This document shows, piece after piece, positions 1 to 6,356 of a stretch of 27,674 bases of DNA. Both the position numbers and the translations under genes were made by a program. Each line of letters opens with the position of its first letter. Within the stretch, counting starts at the first letter, position 1. The stretch comes from a virus: positions 1 through 27,674 of IMG/VR virus record IMGVR_UViG_3300030380_004098. The stretch is one strand, 5' to 3'. Below the pieces are notes generated by a model. The model was not told the origin of the DNA. It was given only the letters and a program-made list of their open reading frames with translations, and did no database searches.

Positions 1-225
1 AAACTCGGCTACGGGGTGAGTGTTGCAAAGCTCAAGGTCGTCTACCAACGCGGGGTTGGTGCTTATCAAACGTCACACAGCCCCCGGGTAACGAGCCAAC
101 AGCAATGGGCGATGGCCCGGGTGAACGCATTTATGTACCTTGTCAAGAACGGTCGGCCTGAGAATGCCAAGTACGTTGGAGACAACGACCTGCTTCCCAA
201 AGGGCACCCCAAAAGCATCAAGTGA
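1..225 (+). CDS. DUF5824-like phage protein, C-terminal part (5' truncated by window edge)
   Basis: The frame is open from base 1, so the start lies outside the window. The 74 visible residues read KLGYGVSVAKLKVVYQRGVG at the start and carry a C-terminal LLPKGHPKS motif. The combination of a VVYxRGVGAxxTSHSP segment, SQQQWAMARVNAF and DxDLLPKGHP is what I associate with a small phage domain annotated DUF5824, whose function is unknown. The same segment appears at the extreme right end of the window (27568-27674) in the same reading frame with 29 of 35 residues identical. If the molecule is circular, this fragment is the C-terminus of the gene that starts at 27052. The stop codon overlaps the GTG start of the downstream ParB-methyltransferase gene (GTGA), indicating translational coupling. 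Function is not inferred. Confidence 0.75.
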   Translation, partial: KLGYGVSVAKLKVVYQRGVGAYQTSHSPRVTSQQQWAMARVNAFMYLVKNGRPENAKYVGDNDLLPKGHPKSIK

Positions 226-1355
226 AAGTATCCATTCATGACCTCCGGGAGAATCCGGAGAACCCCCGCAGCATCTCCGGGGAGAAATTTGAGAAGCTGG
301 TCAACTCCATCCGGCAGTTCCCCGAGATGATGGAGGCCCGGCCCATTGTGGTCGACGAGAATAACGTCATCCTCGGGGGGAACATGAGGTTCAAGGCAGC
401 CAAGGAAGCCGGCCTCCAAGAGGTGGATGTCTATGTGGCGTCGTGGGATGAAGCCAAAAACCCGGAGTTCATCATCAAGGACAACGTAGGCTTCGGCGAA
501 TGGGATTGGGATATGCTCGCCAACGAGTGGGATGCAGTCCTCTTGGATGATTGGGGTCTTGACGTATGGCAAGAGGAAGAAGAGAAGGAGGGGCTCACCG
601 ATGCGGACGAGGTTCCGGAGGTGCCTGCCGACCCTATCACCCAGCTCGGCGACTTGTGGATTCTTGGAGAGCACCGCCTGCTCTGTGGGGACTCGACCAA
701 GGCGGAGGACGTGGAGCGCCTCATGGACGGAGAGAAGGCGGACATGGTTTACACAGACCCGCCCTACGGCATGGATTTAGACACGGACTATACGAAAATG
801 ACTTCCACCTCGTTGAAGCACAACCGTGTTATTGGCGACGATGTGCAATTTCACGCAAGTTTAGTGCTCTCTTCTTTTGAGTATTGTGACGAGGTATTTT
901 TGTGGGGTGCCGACTACTACGTGGAGACATTAGGTAGAAATTACCCCAATTTGGGGAGCTGGATTGTCTGGGACAAACGAAGCAATGAAGAAAATATAGG
1001 GTTACTTGACAAAGCTTTTGGAAGTGACTTTGAATTGTGTTGGAGTAAAGCAAAGCACAAGCGAGAAATGTGCCGAATTTTGAGACAAACAGGGCATTTT
1101 GAAGCAAGGAGTGAAGACAAGCGTGTACACCCTACACAAAAGCCAGTCAAGTTGGCCGAGTGGTTTTTTGAACGTTGGGGAAAGGGTCGAACAAACATTG
1201 TGGACCTATTTCTAGGCTCAGGCTCCACCCTCATTGCAGCAGAGAAGACAGGGCGCAAATGCTACGGCATGGAGCTTGACCCCAAGTATTGTGATGTCAT
1301 TGTAAAGCGATGGGAGGACTTCACCGGCCAAAAAGCATCCAAAGCAAATGCCTGA
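222..1355 (+). CDS. ParB-like domain fused to DNA (N4/N6) methyltransferase
   Basis: A 377-residue fusion. Residues about 1-75 form a ParB/sulfiredoxin-type N-terminal domain (NPENPRSISGEKFEKLVNSI, GGNMRF at 52-57). It is followed by a beta-class amino-methyltransferase with catalytic motif IV DPPYG at 179-183, a HPTQKP element, and the SAM-binding motif FLGSGST at 330-336. Motif IV before motif I is the order of beta-class N6-adenine or N4-cytosine enzymes. Such fusions are common in phages and probably protect phage DNA from host restriction or act as orphan epigenetic regulators; the target site cannot be read from sequence. The GTG start overlaps the upstream stop (GTGA). Bases about 790-1200, which encode the central, probably target-recognition part, are much AT-richer than both flanks (about 41% GC at 841-1080), suggesting replacement of that segment by recombination. 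Confidence 0.9.
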   Translation: MKVSIHDLRENPENPRSISGEKFEKLVNSIRQFPEMMEARPIVVDENNVILGGNMRFKAAKEAGLQEVDVYVASWDEAKNPEFIIKDNVGFGEWDWDMLANEWDAVLLDDWGLDVWQEEEEKEGLTDADEVPEVPADPITQLGDLWILGEHRLLCGDSTKAEDVERLMDGEKADMVYTDPPYGMDLDTDYTKMTSTSLKHNRVIGDDVQFHASLVLSSFEYCDEVFLWGADYYVETLGRNYPNLGSWIVWDKRSNEENIGLLDKAFGSDFELCWSKAKHKREMCRILRQTGHFEARSEDKRVHPTQKPVKLAEWFFERWGKGRTNIVDLFLGSGSTLIAAEKTGRKCYGMELDPKYCDVIVKRWEDFTGQKASKANA

Positions 1356-1415
1356 TACGTTCTTTCTTTCAAACCTCAACGGGGGGTGCAGGCATCCCCT
1401 CAGACATTCGACAAG

Positions 1416-1505
1416 ATGAAGAGTAAAGACTTCGCATATGTGGCCACCTTCTTTGCCCTCATGGGGGTGGCTTTTACCTTCGCATGGATCCTCGCAAATG
1501 GCTGA
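1416..1505 (+). CDS. 29-residue single-span membrane peptide
   Basis: A short ORF, MKSKDF followed by a hydrophobic stretch (AYVATFFALMGVAFTFAWIL) and a short tail ANG. This is one predicted transmembrane helix with a basic N-terminus. Its stop codon lies in an 8-nt ATGGCTGA overlap with the start of the next gene, the same junction type seen twice more just downstream, which argues that it is translated. No family is recognised. It could be a small membrane regulator or a superinfection-exclusion-type peptide, but that is only a guess. Confidence 0.5.
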   Translation: MKSKDFAYVATFFALMGVAFTFAWILANG

Positions 1506-1719
1506 CGCGTACAAGGCCATCTTCACTTGCCCGGCATTGAAGGAGCGCAGGGTTTGGTGGGTATCCTCCCGGACGGAAGCCAAGAAGCACCTCTTCGCTC
1601 ACGTCAACAGCAGGAGCAACAGGAAGGCGGCGTACAGGGACAACGAGTGGGACTTCAAGGTTCGGCCCATATTTGCAAGTGGCAGCGACTCCGGCTGCGA
1701 CCACTCAACATTCGAATAG
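1498..1719 (+). CDS. Small hypothetical protein, 73 aa
   Basis: The ATG at 1498 is chosen because it forms an 8-nt ATGGCTGA overlap with the preceding peptide gene. An in-frame GTG farther upstream would overlap that gene heavily. The product is basic and aromatic (RRVWWVSSRTEAKKH near residues 18-32) with cysteines near both ends (TCPALK; GCDHSTFE). No family is recognised. The stop TAG directly abuts the ATG of the next gene. It lies in a run of small genes just before the terminase genes. Confidence 0.6.
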   Translation: MADAYKAIFTCPALKERRVWWVSSRTEAKKHLFAHVNSRSNRKAAYRDNEWDFKVRPIFASGSDSGCDHSTFE

Positions 1720-1860
1720 ATGCCCATCCCCAAGCCCCAGCCCAACGAAAAGCAGGAGGACTTCATGTCCCGTTGCATGGCAGACTACACCATGAGAGCC
1801 GAGTTCCCCGATGAGGTACAGCGCCTCGCCGTGTGCATTCAACAGGTGAAGGATGCCTGA
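1720..1860 (+). CDS. 46-aa free-standing Cys-containing phage domain
   Basis: The protein begins with a Lys/Pro-rich leader (MPIPKPQPNEKQEDF) and contains SRCMADYTMRAEFPD-QRLAVC, with cysteines at residues 19 and 39. This F-x-S-R-C-M ... EFPD..QR.AVC pattern is one I know as a short conserved segment that recurs in phage head-maturation protease and related structural proteins, where it is usually fused to larger domains. Here it stands alone. It starts immediately after the upstream TAG, and its TGA overlaps the next ATG by 8 nt (ATGCCTGA). Function unknown; family recall is from memory. Confidence 0.6.
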   Translation: MPIPKPQPNEKQEDFMSRCMADYTMRAEFPDEVQRLAVCIQQVKDA

Positions 1861-2074
1861 AGAGCTCACGGTGAATCCGCAGGCGTACGACATCCCCACT
1901 CAGGGGAATCCGCTCACACGTTGGAGAATGACGAGGGAAGCCCTCCACTATCACCTCGAGATGGCTGGGAAAAACATCGCCCATATCAGACCCCCAAAGG
2001 GAGAGATGCGCCGGATTGCCGACAACTTCCCCGACGGGCTGATGAGATTTGAAGTTTACTACACCAATGGCTGA
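1853..2074 (+). CDS. Hypothetical protein, 73 aa
   Basis: The ATG overlaps the previous stop in ATGCCTGA, and the gene's own stop overlaps the small terminase start in ATGGCTGA, so it is embedded in a coupled gene chain. The protein (NPLTRWRMTREALHYHLEMA, then PPKGEMRRIADNFPDGLMRF) is soluble and mixed alpha/beta in appearance, without a recognisable motif. No family is recognised. Position directly before the terminase subunit suggests a packaging or DNA-handling accessory role, but nothing in the sequence proves it. Confidence 0.65.
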   Translation: MPEELTVNPQAYDIPTQGNPLTRWRMTREALHYHLEMAGKNIAHIRPPKGEMRRIADNFPDGLMRFEVYYTNG

Positions 2075-2417
2075 CAGCATCGGACATACCAAAAAGGCGT
2101 TGGTCCAAGCCCTGGAGAAATCGCTCGGGGTGGTCTCGACCGCGTGCAAGGCTGCGGGCATCTCAAGGGACACCCATTACCGATGGCTCAAAGAAGACCC
2201 GGACTACAAGGCGCAGGTCGAGGAGCTGTCCGAGGTGGCCGTGGACTTCGCCGAGTCCCATCTCCACAAGCTCATCAAGGACGGCAACCCAGCCGCGACC
2301 ATCTTCTTCCTCAAGACCAAGGGCAAGGGCCGGGGGTATGTGGAGCGTCAGGAGATCACCGTGGCAGAGAAGAGGCCCCTTTCGTGGTTCACCGATGACA
2401 ATGCGGATGTTTCCTAA
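2067..2417 (+). CDS. terS: Terminase small subunit
   Basis: A 116-residue protein. The N-terminal helix-turn-helix (ALVQALEKSLGVVSTACKAA, then GISRDTHYRWLKEDPDY) is followed by a helical region with AESHLHKLIKDGNPAATIFF and a conserved-looking LKTKGKGRGYVER. This layout is that of small terminase subunits (phBC6A51-like), which recognise the packaging site and recruit the large subunit. The ATG at 2067 is preferred over an in-frame TTG at 2049 because it makes the ATGGCTGA overlap used at neighbouring junctions. Large terminase lies one gene downstream, separated only by a Mom-like gene. Confidence 0.8.
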   Translation: MADSIGHTKKALVQALEKSLGVVSTACKAAGISRDTHYRWLKEDPDYKAQVEELSEVAVDFAESHLHKLIKDGNPAATIFFLKTKGKGRGYVERQEITVAEKRPLSWFTDDNADVS

Positions 2418-2426
2418 TATTGGACC

Positions 2427-3098
2427 GTGCAGTCCTACAGCGTCCACCCCATAGCGTCCGAGCAATGCAAGCCGTGGTTATTGGGGAGGCATTACGCCCG
2501 GCGGATGTGTCCTATATCCTACGCCTTCGGATTGTATGATGGTGTTCAGCTTGTGGGGGTCTGCACGTTTGGAGTTCCCGCCTCTGCCCCTTTGCGAAAT
2601 AGCATCTGCGGACAAGACGAGATGTCCTATGTTCACGAGCTAAACAGGTTGGTTGTAGACAAGCAACCCCGCAACGTATTGAGCTGGTTCGTGGCTGAAT
2701 GTCTACGCCGTCTGCCGCCCATGATTGTCGTGAGCTTTGCCGACACCGAGCAAGGTCACCACGGGTATATCTACCAAGCCACGAACTGGATATATACCGG
2801 ACTTTCTGCCAAGCGTACCGATTGGAAAGTCAAGGGCAAGGAGCACCTGCACGGCGTGACGGTGGCGGATGAATTCCGGGGTCAACAGAACCGTGGCCAG
2901 CTTATGCGGGAGAAGTACGGAGACGACTTCTATCTCGAAGACCGTCCTCGCAAGCATCGGTACGTTTACCTCATCGGATCCAAGACCCAGCGCAAGCGTT
3001 GGCGCAAGGCGTTGAAGTATGGTGAGGAGCCGTATCCCAAGGGGGACAACTCCCGATATACTGAGGCCCCGATATACTCACAGGCCCAGCTATTTTGA
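2427..3098 (+). CDS. mom: Mom-like DNA adenine modification protein
   Basis: A 223-residue protein resembling phage Mu Mom, a GNAT-fold enzyme that converts adenine in DNA to N6-(methylcarbamoyl)adenine and thereby blocks many restriction enzymes. Visible hallmarks are GRHYARRMCPISYAFGLYDG at 20-39, a VGVCTFGVPAS strand, ELNRLVVD at 71-78, SFADT at 103-107, and GYIYQATNW at 113-121, followed by a Lys/Arg-rich C-terminus likely to contact DNA. The GTG start at 2427 follows the small terminase stop after a 9-nt gap. The TGA stop overlaps the TTG start of the large terminase, so Mom is made from the packaging operon, unlike Mu, where mom is a separate late gene. I see no Com-like zinc-finger activator beside it. 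Family recall is confident; chemistry and target motif here are inferred. Confidence 0.8.
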   Translation: MQSYSVHPIASEQCKPWLLGRHYARRMCPISYAFGLYDGVQLVGVCTFGVPASAPLRNSICGQDEMSYVHELNRLVVDKQPRNVLSWFVAECLRRLPPMIVVSFADTEQGHHGYIYQATNWIYTGLSAKRTDWKVKGKEHLHGVTVADEFRGQQNRGQLMREKYGDDFYLEDRPRKHRYVYLIGSKTQRKRWRKALKYGEEPYPKGDNSRYTEAPIYSQAQLF

Positions 3099-4231
3099 GG
3101 CAGCCCGCCACCTATTACCACGTAAAGGGGTGCGGCTCGCGAGTGCAAGTACACCAGGGCGGCACGCGATCGGGCAAGACATACTCCATCCTCCAGTGCA
3201 TCGTCGAGCTCTGCCACGCCAATCATAACGCAGGGGCGGTCATCACCATAGCCCGGAAGACATTCCCCGCGCTGAGGGCTACGGCCATGAGGGACTTCTT
3301 CGAGATTCTCGAGAGGGAGGACGCGTACGACGTCACCCTTCACAACAAGTCCGAGGCGACGTATGTCCTGTGGGGGAACCTCGTGGAGTTCATCAGCGTG
3401 GACCAACCCCAAAAAGTGAGAGGCCGGCGCCGCTCGACGCTCTACGTAAATGAGGCGAACGAGCTGAGCTTGGAGGACTGGAGGCAGCTCATGTTGAGGA
3501 CCACCGACCGAGCGATTATCGACTTTAACCCATCGGATGAATACCACTGGATCTACGAGGAGGTCATCCCCCGGGAGGACTGCTCATTCTTCCGCACCAC
3601 CTACAAGGACAACCCCTTCCTCGACAAGGCCACCATCGCGGAGATTGAGCGCCTCAAGGATGCAGACCCGAACTACTGGCGAATCTACGGCCTCGGAGAG
3701 CGGGGCGTGAACCAAGCCGCCGTCTTCACTTGGGAAGTAGGGGAGATAGCCGGAAAGCGCATCGGGACCGGCCTCGACTTCGGATTCACCAACGACCCCA
3801 CCGCGGTGATTGATGTCTACCAGGACGGTCATACCCTCATCCTCCACGAGCGGCTGTACTCCACCGGGCTCACGAATCCCGACATCGCCGAGGAGCTGGA
3901 GAAGCTCGACTGCCAGACCATCATCGCCGACAGCGCCGAGCCCAAGTCCATCGAGGAGCTGTTCCGGCTGGGGCACAACGTGAAGCCCGCGCGCAAGGGA
4001 CCGGATTCCGTACGGCAGGGAATCGACATCATGAGACGCCACAAGCTGCTGGTGACTGCGGAGAGCACCAACCTACAGAAGGAACTCAGGGCGTACCGAT
4101 GGGAGCAGGACAAGAACGGGCGCAACCTCAACCGGCCCGTGGACAAGGACAACCACGGCATCGACGCGGTGCGTTACGTCTGCCTCAATCTGCTCACCAC
4201 CCACCGCCGCGGGGTGTACCATTTGGCGTGA
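3095..4231 (+). CDS. terL: Terminase large subunit
   Basis: A 378-residue packaging motor. The ATPase half has Walker A GGTRSGKT at 22-29 and Walker B TLYVNEAN at 115-122. The nuclease half has the expected acidic residues in GLDFGFTNDP at 226-235 (Asp228), IIADSAEPKS (Asp279) and DNHGIDAVRY (Asp357). These give the RNase-H-like headful or site-specific nuclease that cuts concatemeric DNA. At 378 residues it is compact for the family. No ATG precedes the Walker A motif closely enough; the TTG at 3095 overlaps the Mom stop (TTGA) and is taken as the start. Confidence 0.93.
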   Translation: MRQPATYYHVKGCGSRVQVHQGGTRSGKTYSILQCIVELCHANHNAGAVITIARKTFPALRATAMRDFFEILEREDAYDVTLHNKSEATYVLWGNLVEFISVDQPQKVRGRRRSTLYVNEANELSLEDWRQLMLRTTDRAIIDFNPSDEYHWIYEEVIPREDCSFFRTTYKDNPFLDKATIAEIERLKDADPNYWRIYGLGERGVNQAAVFTWEVGEIAGKRIGTGLDFGFTNDPTAVIDVYQDGHTLILHERLYSTGLTNPDIAEELEKLDCQTIIADSAEPKSIEELFRLGHNVKPARKGPDSVRQGIDIMRRHKLLVTAESTNLQKELRAYRWEQDKNGRNLNRPVDKDNHGIDAVRYVCLNLLTTHRRGVYHLA

Positions 4232-4242
4232 ATGCAAAAAGA

Positions 4243-4274
4243 TTTGGTGGAATCGTTTGTTCACCATATCTTAG
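4243..4274 (+). promoter_or_regulatory. Candidate Bacteroidota-type promoter of a moron-like cassette
   Basis: TTTG at 4243-4246 and TATCTTAG at 4267-4274 (consensus TAnnTTTG with one mismatch), separated by 20 bp, fit the Bacteroidota primary sigma promoter. The site lies in an AT-rich gap (30 of 80 G/C at 4231-4310) just after the large terminase gene, about 32 bp before the next ATG. Confidence 0.45.
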
Positions 4275-4305
4275 CACCATCAGAAACGCACAAAACAAAG
4301 CAACC

Positions 4306-4473
4306 ATGAAATTCAACTACCACTTCCGCACTGTCGACGACATCAGCCTCACAAAGATTGCGGAACACTTTGACTGCACTGTGAAACAAGTGCAAGACTG
4401 GGCAAAGCTACAAGGGCCGGACATTTTCAACGCTGGCATCTTTGAGGTTCATGTTGGGCATTCAATTGGCTGA
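4306..4473 (+). CDS. 55-aa small protein with helix-turn-helix-like segment
   Basis: MKFNYHFRTVDDISLTKIAE begins the protein, and residues about 13-38 (SLTKIAEHFDCTVKQVQDWA) have the spacing of a helix-turn-helix, suggesting a small DNA-binding regulator. It lies in a low-GC island between a candidate promoter and a strong terminator, away from the surrounding coupled operon, which is typical of phage 'moron' genes expressed independently. No specific family is recognised. Confidence 0.6.
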   Translation: MKFNYHFRTVDDISLTKIAEHFDCTVKQVQDWAKLQGPDIFNAGIFEVHVGHSIG

Positions 4474-4476
4474 GAC

Positions 4477-4551
4477 ATGAAAGACTTCCTCCGCTCCCTT
4501 TGGATAATCGGGCTCTTCCTTCTGCCCTCCATCCTCCTCCAACTGCTCTAA
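4477..4551 (+). CDS. 24-residue hydrophobic peptide
   Basis: Reads MKDFLRSLWIIGLFLLPSIL then LQLL. It has a charged N-terminus followed by a single membrane-spanning stretch. It begins 3 nt after the stop of the 55-aa gene and ends 5 nt before a rho-independent terminator, so it would be the last ORF of a short transcript. A toxin-like or membrane-active peptide is possible, but there is no direct evidence. Confidence 0.4.
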   Translation: MKDFLRSLWIIGLFLLPSILLQLL

Positions 4552-4556
4552 GCAAC

Positions 4557-4578
4557 AGGCCCTCCGGGGCCTTTTTTT
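4557..4578 (+). terminator. Rho-independent terminator
   Basis: A perfect 6-bp stem AGGCCC / GGGCCT with loop TCCG (4557-4572), followed by six further T. It closes the small cassette 4243-4551 and would also insulate the tail operon from terminase transcription. Confidence 0.85.
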
Positions 4579-4607
4579 ATGGGCCAACCTTTCGTCTATT
4601 TACAGAC

Positions 4608-5318
4608 GTGAAGAAGACCATCACAATCCCCGAGGACCTGTACGACGTCACCATCGACCAATACAGGCGCGTCCAAGCCATCCCCGAAGGTGATGAGATG
4701 CGGCAGGTGGTGGAGACGATCTCCATCATGTGCCGCCTCACCACAGAGGAAATCATGGGCATGGAGAAGAAGGACATCCTTCACATCGGGAGCGTGCTGG
4801 GTGGCATCATCGACAAGTATGACGAGGAGTATCCCTTGGAGCGCATCGTGGAGCTGGACCAACGCTACGGATTCCATCCCAACCTCTCCCGCATCACGTT
4901 GGCCGAGTTCGCCGACATTGAGACCCTCTGCAAGGATTCCCTCGACAAGCACCTCCCCCAGGTCATGGGCATCCTATATCGGCCCATCGTGGAGGAACAC
5001 GGGGAGTTCTACCGAATCGAAGACTACGACGGGGAGGACCGCTCGGAATACTTCAAGGAGATGAAGATGGCCCACGCGCTGGGTGCCGCCGCTTTTTTTT
5101 TGCGTACCGGAAAGGCATTAGCCATCGCTTTGGACAGCTTTTCACAGGCGGTGAAGGATCCAAGCTATCCGAGAAATACGGATGGTTCGCCACGTTTGTA
5201 CATCTCGCAGGGGAGGACATTACTAAACTACCGGCGATCGAAAGGACTCACCTCGAAACGGCCTTGGCATGGCTCGCCTACGAACAAGACCGCGCCCTCC
5301 TCGAAAAGCAAAAAATGA
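4608..5318 (+). CDS. Tail assembly chaperone, zero-frame product (lambda G-like)
   Basis: The GTG at 4608 is the first start after the terminator; the open frame extends upstream through the terminator and is not used. The 236-residue product is acidic and helical (TITIPEDLYDVTIDQYRRVQ at the N-terminus) and includes MKMAHALGAAAFFLRTGKAL near residues 154-173, similar to a segment I associate with tail chaperones of Bacteroidota phages. A run of nine T at 5093-5101 lies in the codons for AFFL. Past it, the -1 frame is open to 5326 and encodes a better-looking C-terminal domain than the zero frame, whose tail is Ser/Pro/Arg-rich and low in complexity. In lambda the G protein is the unshifted product of an analogous gene. 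Its role would be to coat the tape measure and help polymerise the tail tube. Confidence 0.65.
   Translation: MKKTITIPEDLYDVTIDQYRRVQAIPEGDEMRQVVETISIMCRLTTEEIMGMEKKDILHIGSVLGGIIDKYDEEYPLERIVELDQRYGFHPNLSRITLAEFADIETLCKDSLDKHLPQVMGILYRPIVEEHGEFYRIEDYDGEDRSEYFKEMKMAHALGAAAFFLRTGKALAIALDSFSQAVKDPSYPRNTDGSPRLYISQGRTLLNYRRSKGLTSKRPWHGSPTNKTAPSSKSKK
5093..5101 (+). other. Candidate -1 ribosomal frameshift site (T9)
   Basis: Nine consecutive T give zero-frame codons GCT TTT TTT TTG. A -1 slip re-pairs on TTT and continues GCG TAC CGG into a 75-codon open extension. Contained T TTT TTT is a canonical slippery heptamer. A one-base sequencing error in the homopolymer is the main alternative. Confidence 0.6.
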
Positions 5319-5326
5319 ACCTATGA
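5099..5326 (+). CDS. -1 frame extension of the tail assembly chaperone (GT-like)
   Basis: After slipping at the T9 run, translation would add 75 residues to the first 164, giving a product of about 239. The extension begins FAYRKGISHRFGQLFTGGEG, then LSEKYGWFATFVHLAGEDIT, and ends with LETALAWLAYEQDRALLEKQ. It has sensible codon use, amphipathic helices and a natural C-terminus. Its TGA (5324-5326) overlaps the ATG of the next gene as ATGA, the junction style of the whole operon, whereas the zero-frame stop at 5318 does not. This strongly suggests that the -1 frame is coding and that both proteins are made, as for lambda G and GT. It is part of the gene starting at 4608, not an independent start. 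Confidence 0.65.
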   Translation, partial: FAYRKGISHRFGQLFTGGEGSKLSEKYGWFATFVHLAGEDITKLPAIERTHLETALAWLAYEQDRALLEKQKMNL

Positions 5327-5781
5327 GAACCGTCAATCAAATCCTCGATGAGCTTGAGACCATCGCCTTGGAGCACCGCTTCATCAACTCCTTCAAACAG
5401 GGGGAGCTCTCCGAGGTGGACATCCAGAAGCTCGCCGGCGACAAGTACCCCCTCTGCTACGCTGACATCTCCTCGGCCACCATCGACCGGGGCATCCTCA
5501 CCTATCAATTGGACATCATCGTCGCCGAGTTGATCCTCCCGGGACAGACCGACGCGCAGGAGCAGTATTCGGACACCCTGCGGACGTTGCTCGACATCGT
5601 GACCCAATACGCTCAGGTCCTGAGCGCCCAGAGCGACGTGGACCGTGACGTGCGGATTGAACTGCCGGTGGATTGTGAGCCATTCACGGCACGCTTTGAC
5701 AATCTGCTCACGGGGTGGGTGGGGTCCGTCTCCCTCCAGACCTCGAACAAGCTGGACCTCTGCGGGGCGGCCTTCGCATGA
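5323..5781 (+). CDS. Probable tail terminator/completion protein, 152 aa
   Basis: The ATG at 5323 overlaps the -1 frame chaperone stop (ATGA). The 152-residue protein contains YPLCYADISSATIDRGILTY followed by a strand-rich segment and an acidic helix (YSDTLRTLLDIVTQYAQVL). This pattern resembles the tail-terminator or neck proteins of Bacteroidota siphoviruses, and the position just before an HK97 gp10-like gene fits. The stop again overlaps the next start (ATGA). Family assignment is by resemblance and context, not by a diagnostic motif. Confidence 0.55.
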   Translation: MRTVNQILDELETIALEHRFINSFKQGELSEVDIQKLAGDKYPLCYADISSATIDRGILTYQLDIIVAELILPGQTDAQEQYSDTLRTLLDIVTQYAQVLSAQSDVDRDVRIELPVDCEPFTARFDNLLTGWVGSVSLQTSNKLDLCGAAFA

Positions 5782-6356
5782 AGCAACACATCACCATTGA
5801 CGGCACCCGGGTCCCGATGACCAACTCCATGAAGGAGCTGGGGCGCATCGGCAAGGAAGTCCGCCGGCGTGCTCGAATCTCCCTCAAGGCACGGGGCAAG
5901 GTCGTAACGGGCAAGCTCTACAACTCCATCCGCTACGAGCAGGGGGTGAGCAAAGACGAGAAGTCCCTGAACCTCCGCTTCTCCTTTCCCGGTGCCGATT
6001 ACGCCGGCTTCGTGGATGAGGGGGTCCGGGGTGCTATTTCCTCAGCCAAGGCCCCGCGCTCCCCGTTCCGGTTCGGTTCGGGCTCTGGGCCTTCCGGGGG
6101 GCTCCGTCCTGCAATCGACAAGTGGGTGGTGAAGAAGGGCATCGCGCCCCGTGGCCCTGGGGGGCAGTTCGCCGCACGGAAGAGCATGGTGTACGCCATC
6201 AGCCGCTCCATCTACCAAACCGGTATCCGACCCTCCTATTTCTTCACGAACGCCTACGACCGCACTCTCAAGAAGCACAACGCGAAACTGGAGAAGGCGG
6301 TAGCGGCTGACATTGGAAACGCAATAAAGACCCTCAGCGATGGCGGCACAATTTGA
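5778..6356 (+). CDS. HK97 gp10-like head-tail/tail completion protein
   Basis: 192 residues. The N-terminal region has basic helices (MKELGRIGKEVRRRARISLK), then TGKLYNSIRYE, then ADYAGFVDEGVRG, an order typical of the HK97 gp10-like family in which a 'V-D-E-G' segment follows the SLRY-like strand. These proteins act at the head-tail junction or in tail tube completion. A Gly/Pro-rich insertion (SGSGPSGGLRP) and a GIAPRGPGGQFAARKSM segment lie in the middle. The ATG at 5778 overlaps the upstream stop, and the end overlaps the next gene by 17 nt. Confidence 0.65.
   Translation: MKQHITIDGTRVPMTNSMKELGRIGKEVRRRARISLKARGKVVTGKLYNSIRYEQGVSKDEKSLNLRFSFPGADYAGFVDEGVRGAISSAKAPRSPFRFGSGSGPSGGLRPAIDKWVVKKGIAPRGPGGQFAARKSMVYAISRSIYQTGIRPSYFFTNAYDRTLKKHNAKLEKAVAADIGNAIKTLSDGGTI

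Noticed and set aside
4500-4607. N-terminal extension of the tail chaperone frame upstream of 4608
   Set aside because: It would run through a strong terminator and a separate small ORF, and has Pro/Ser-rich non-coding character.
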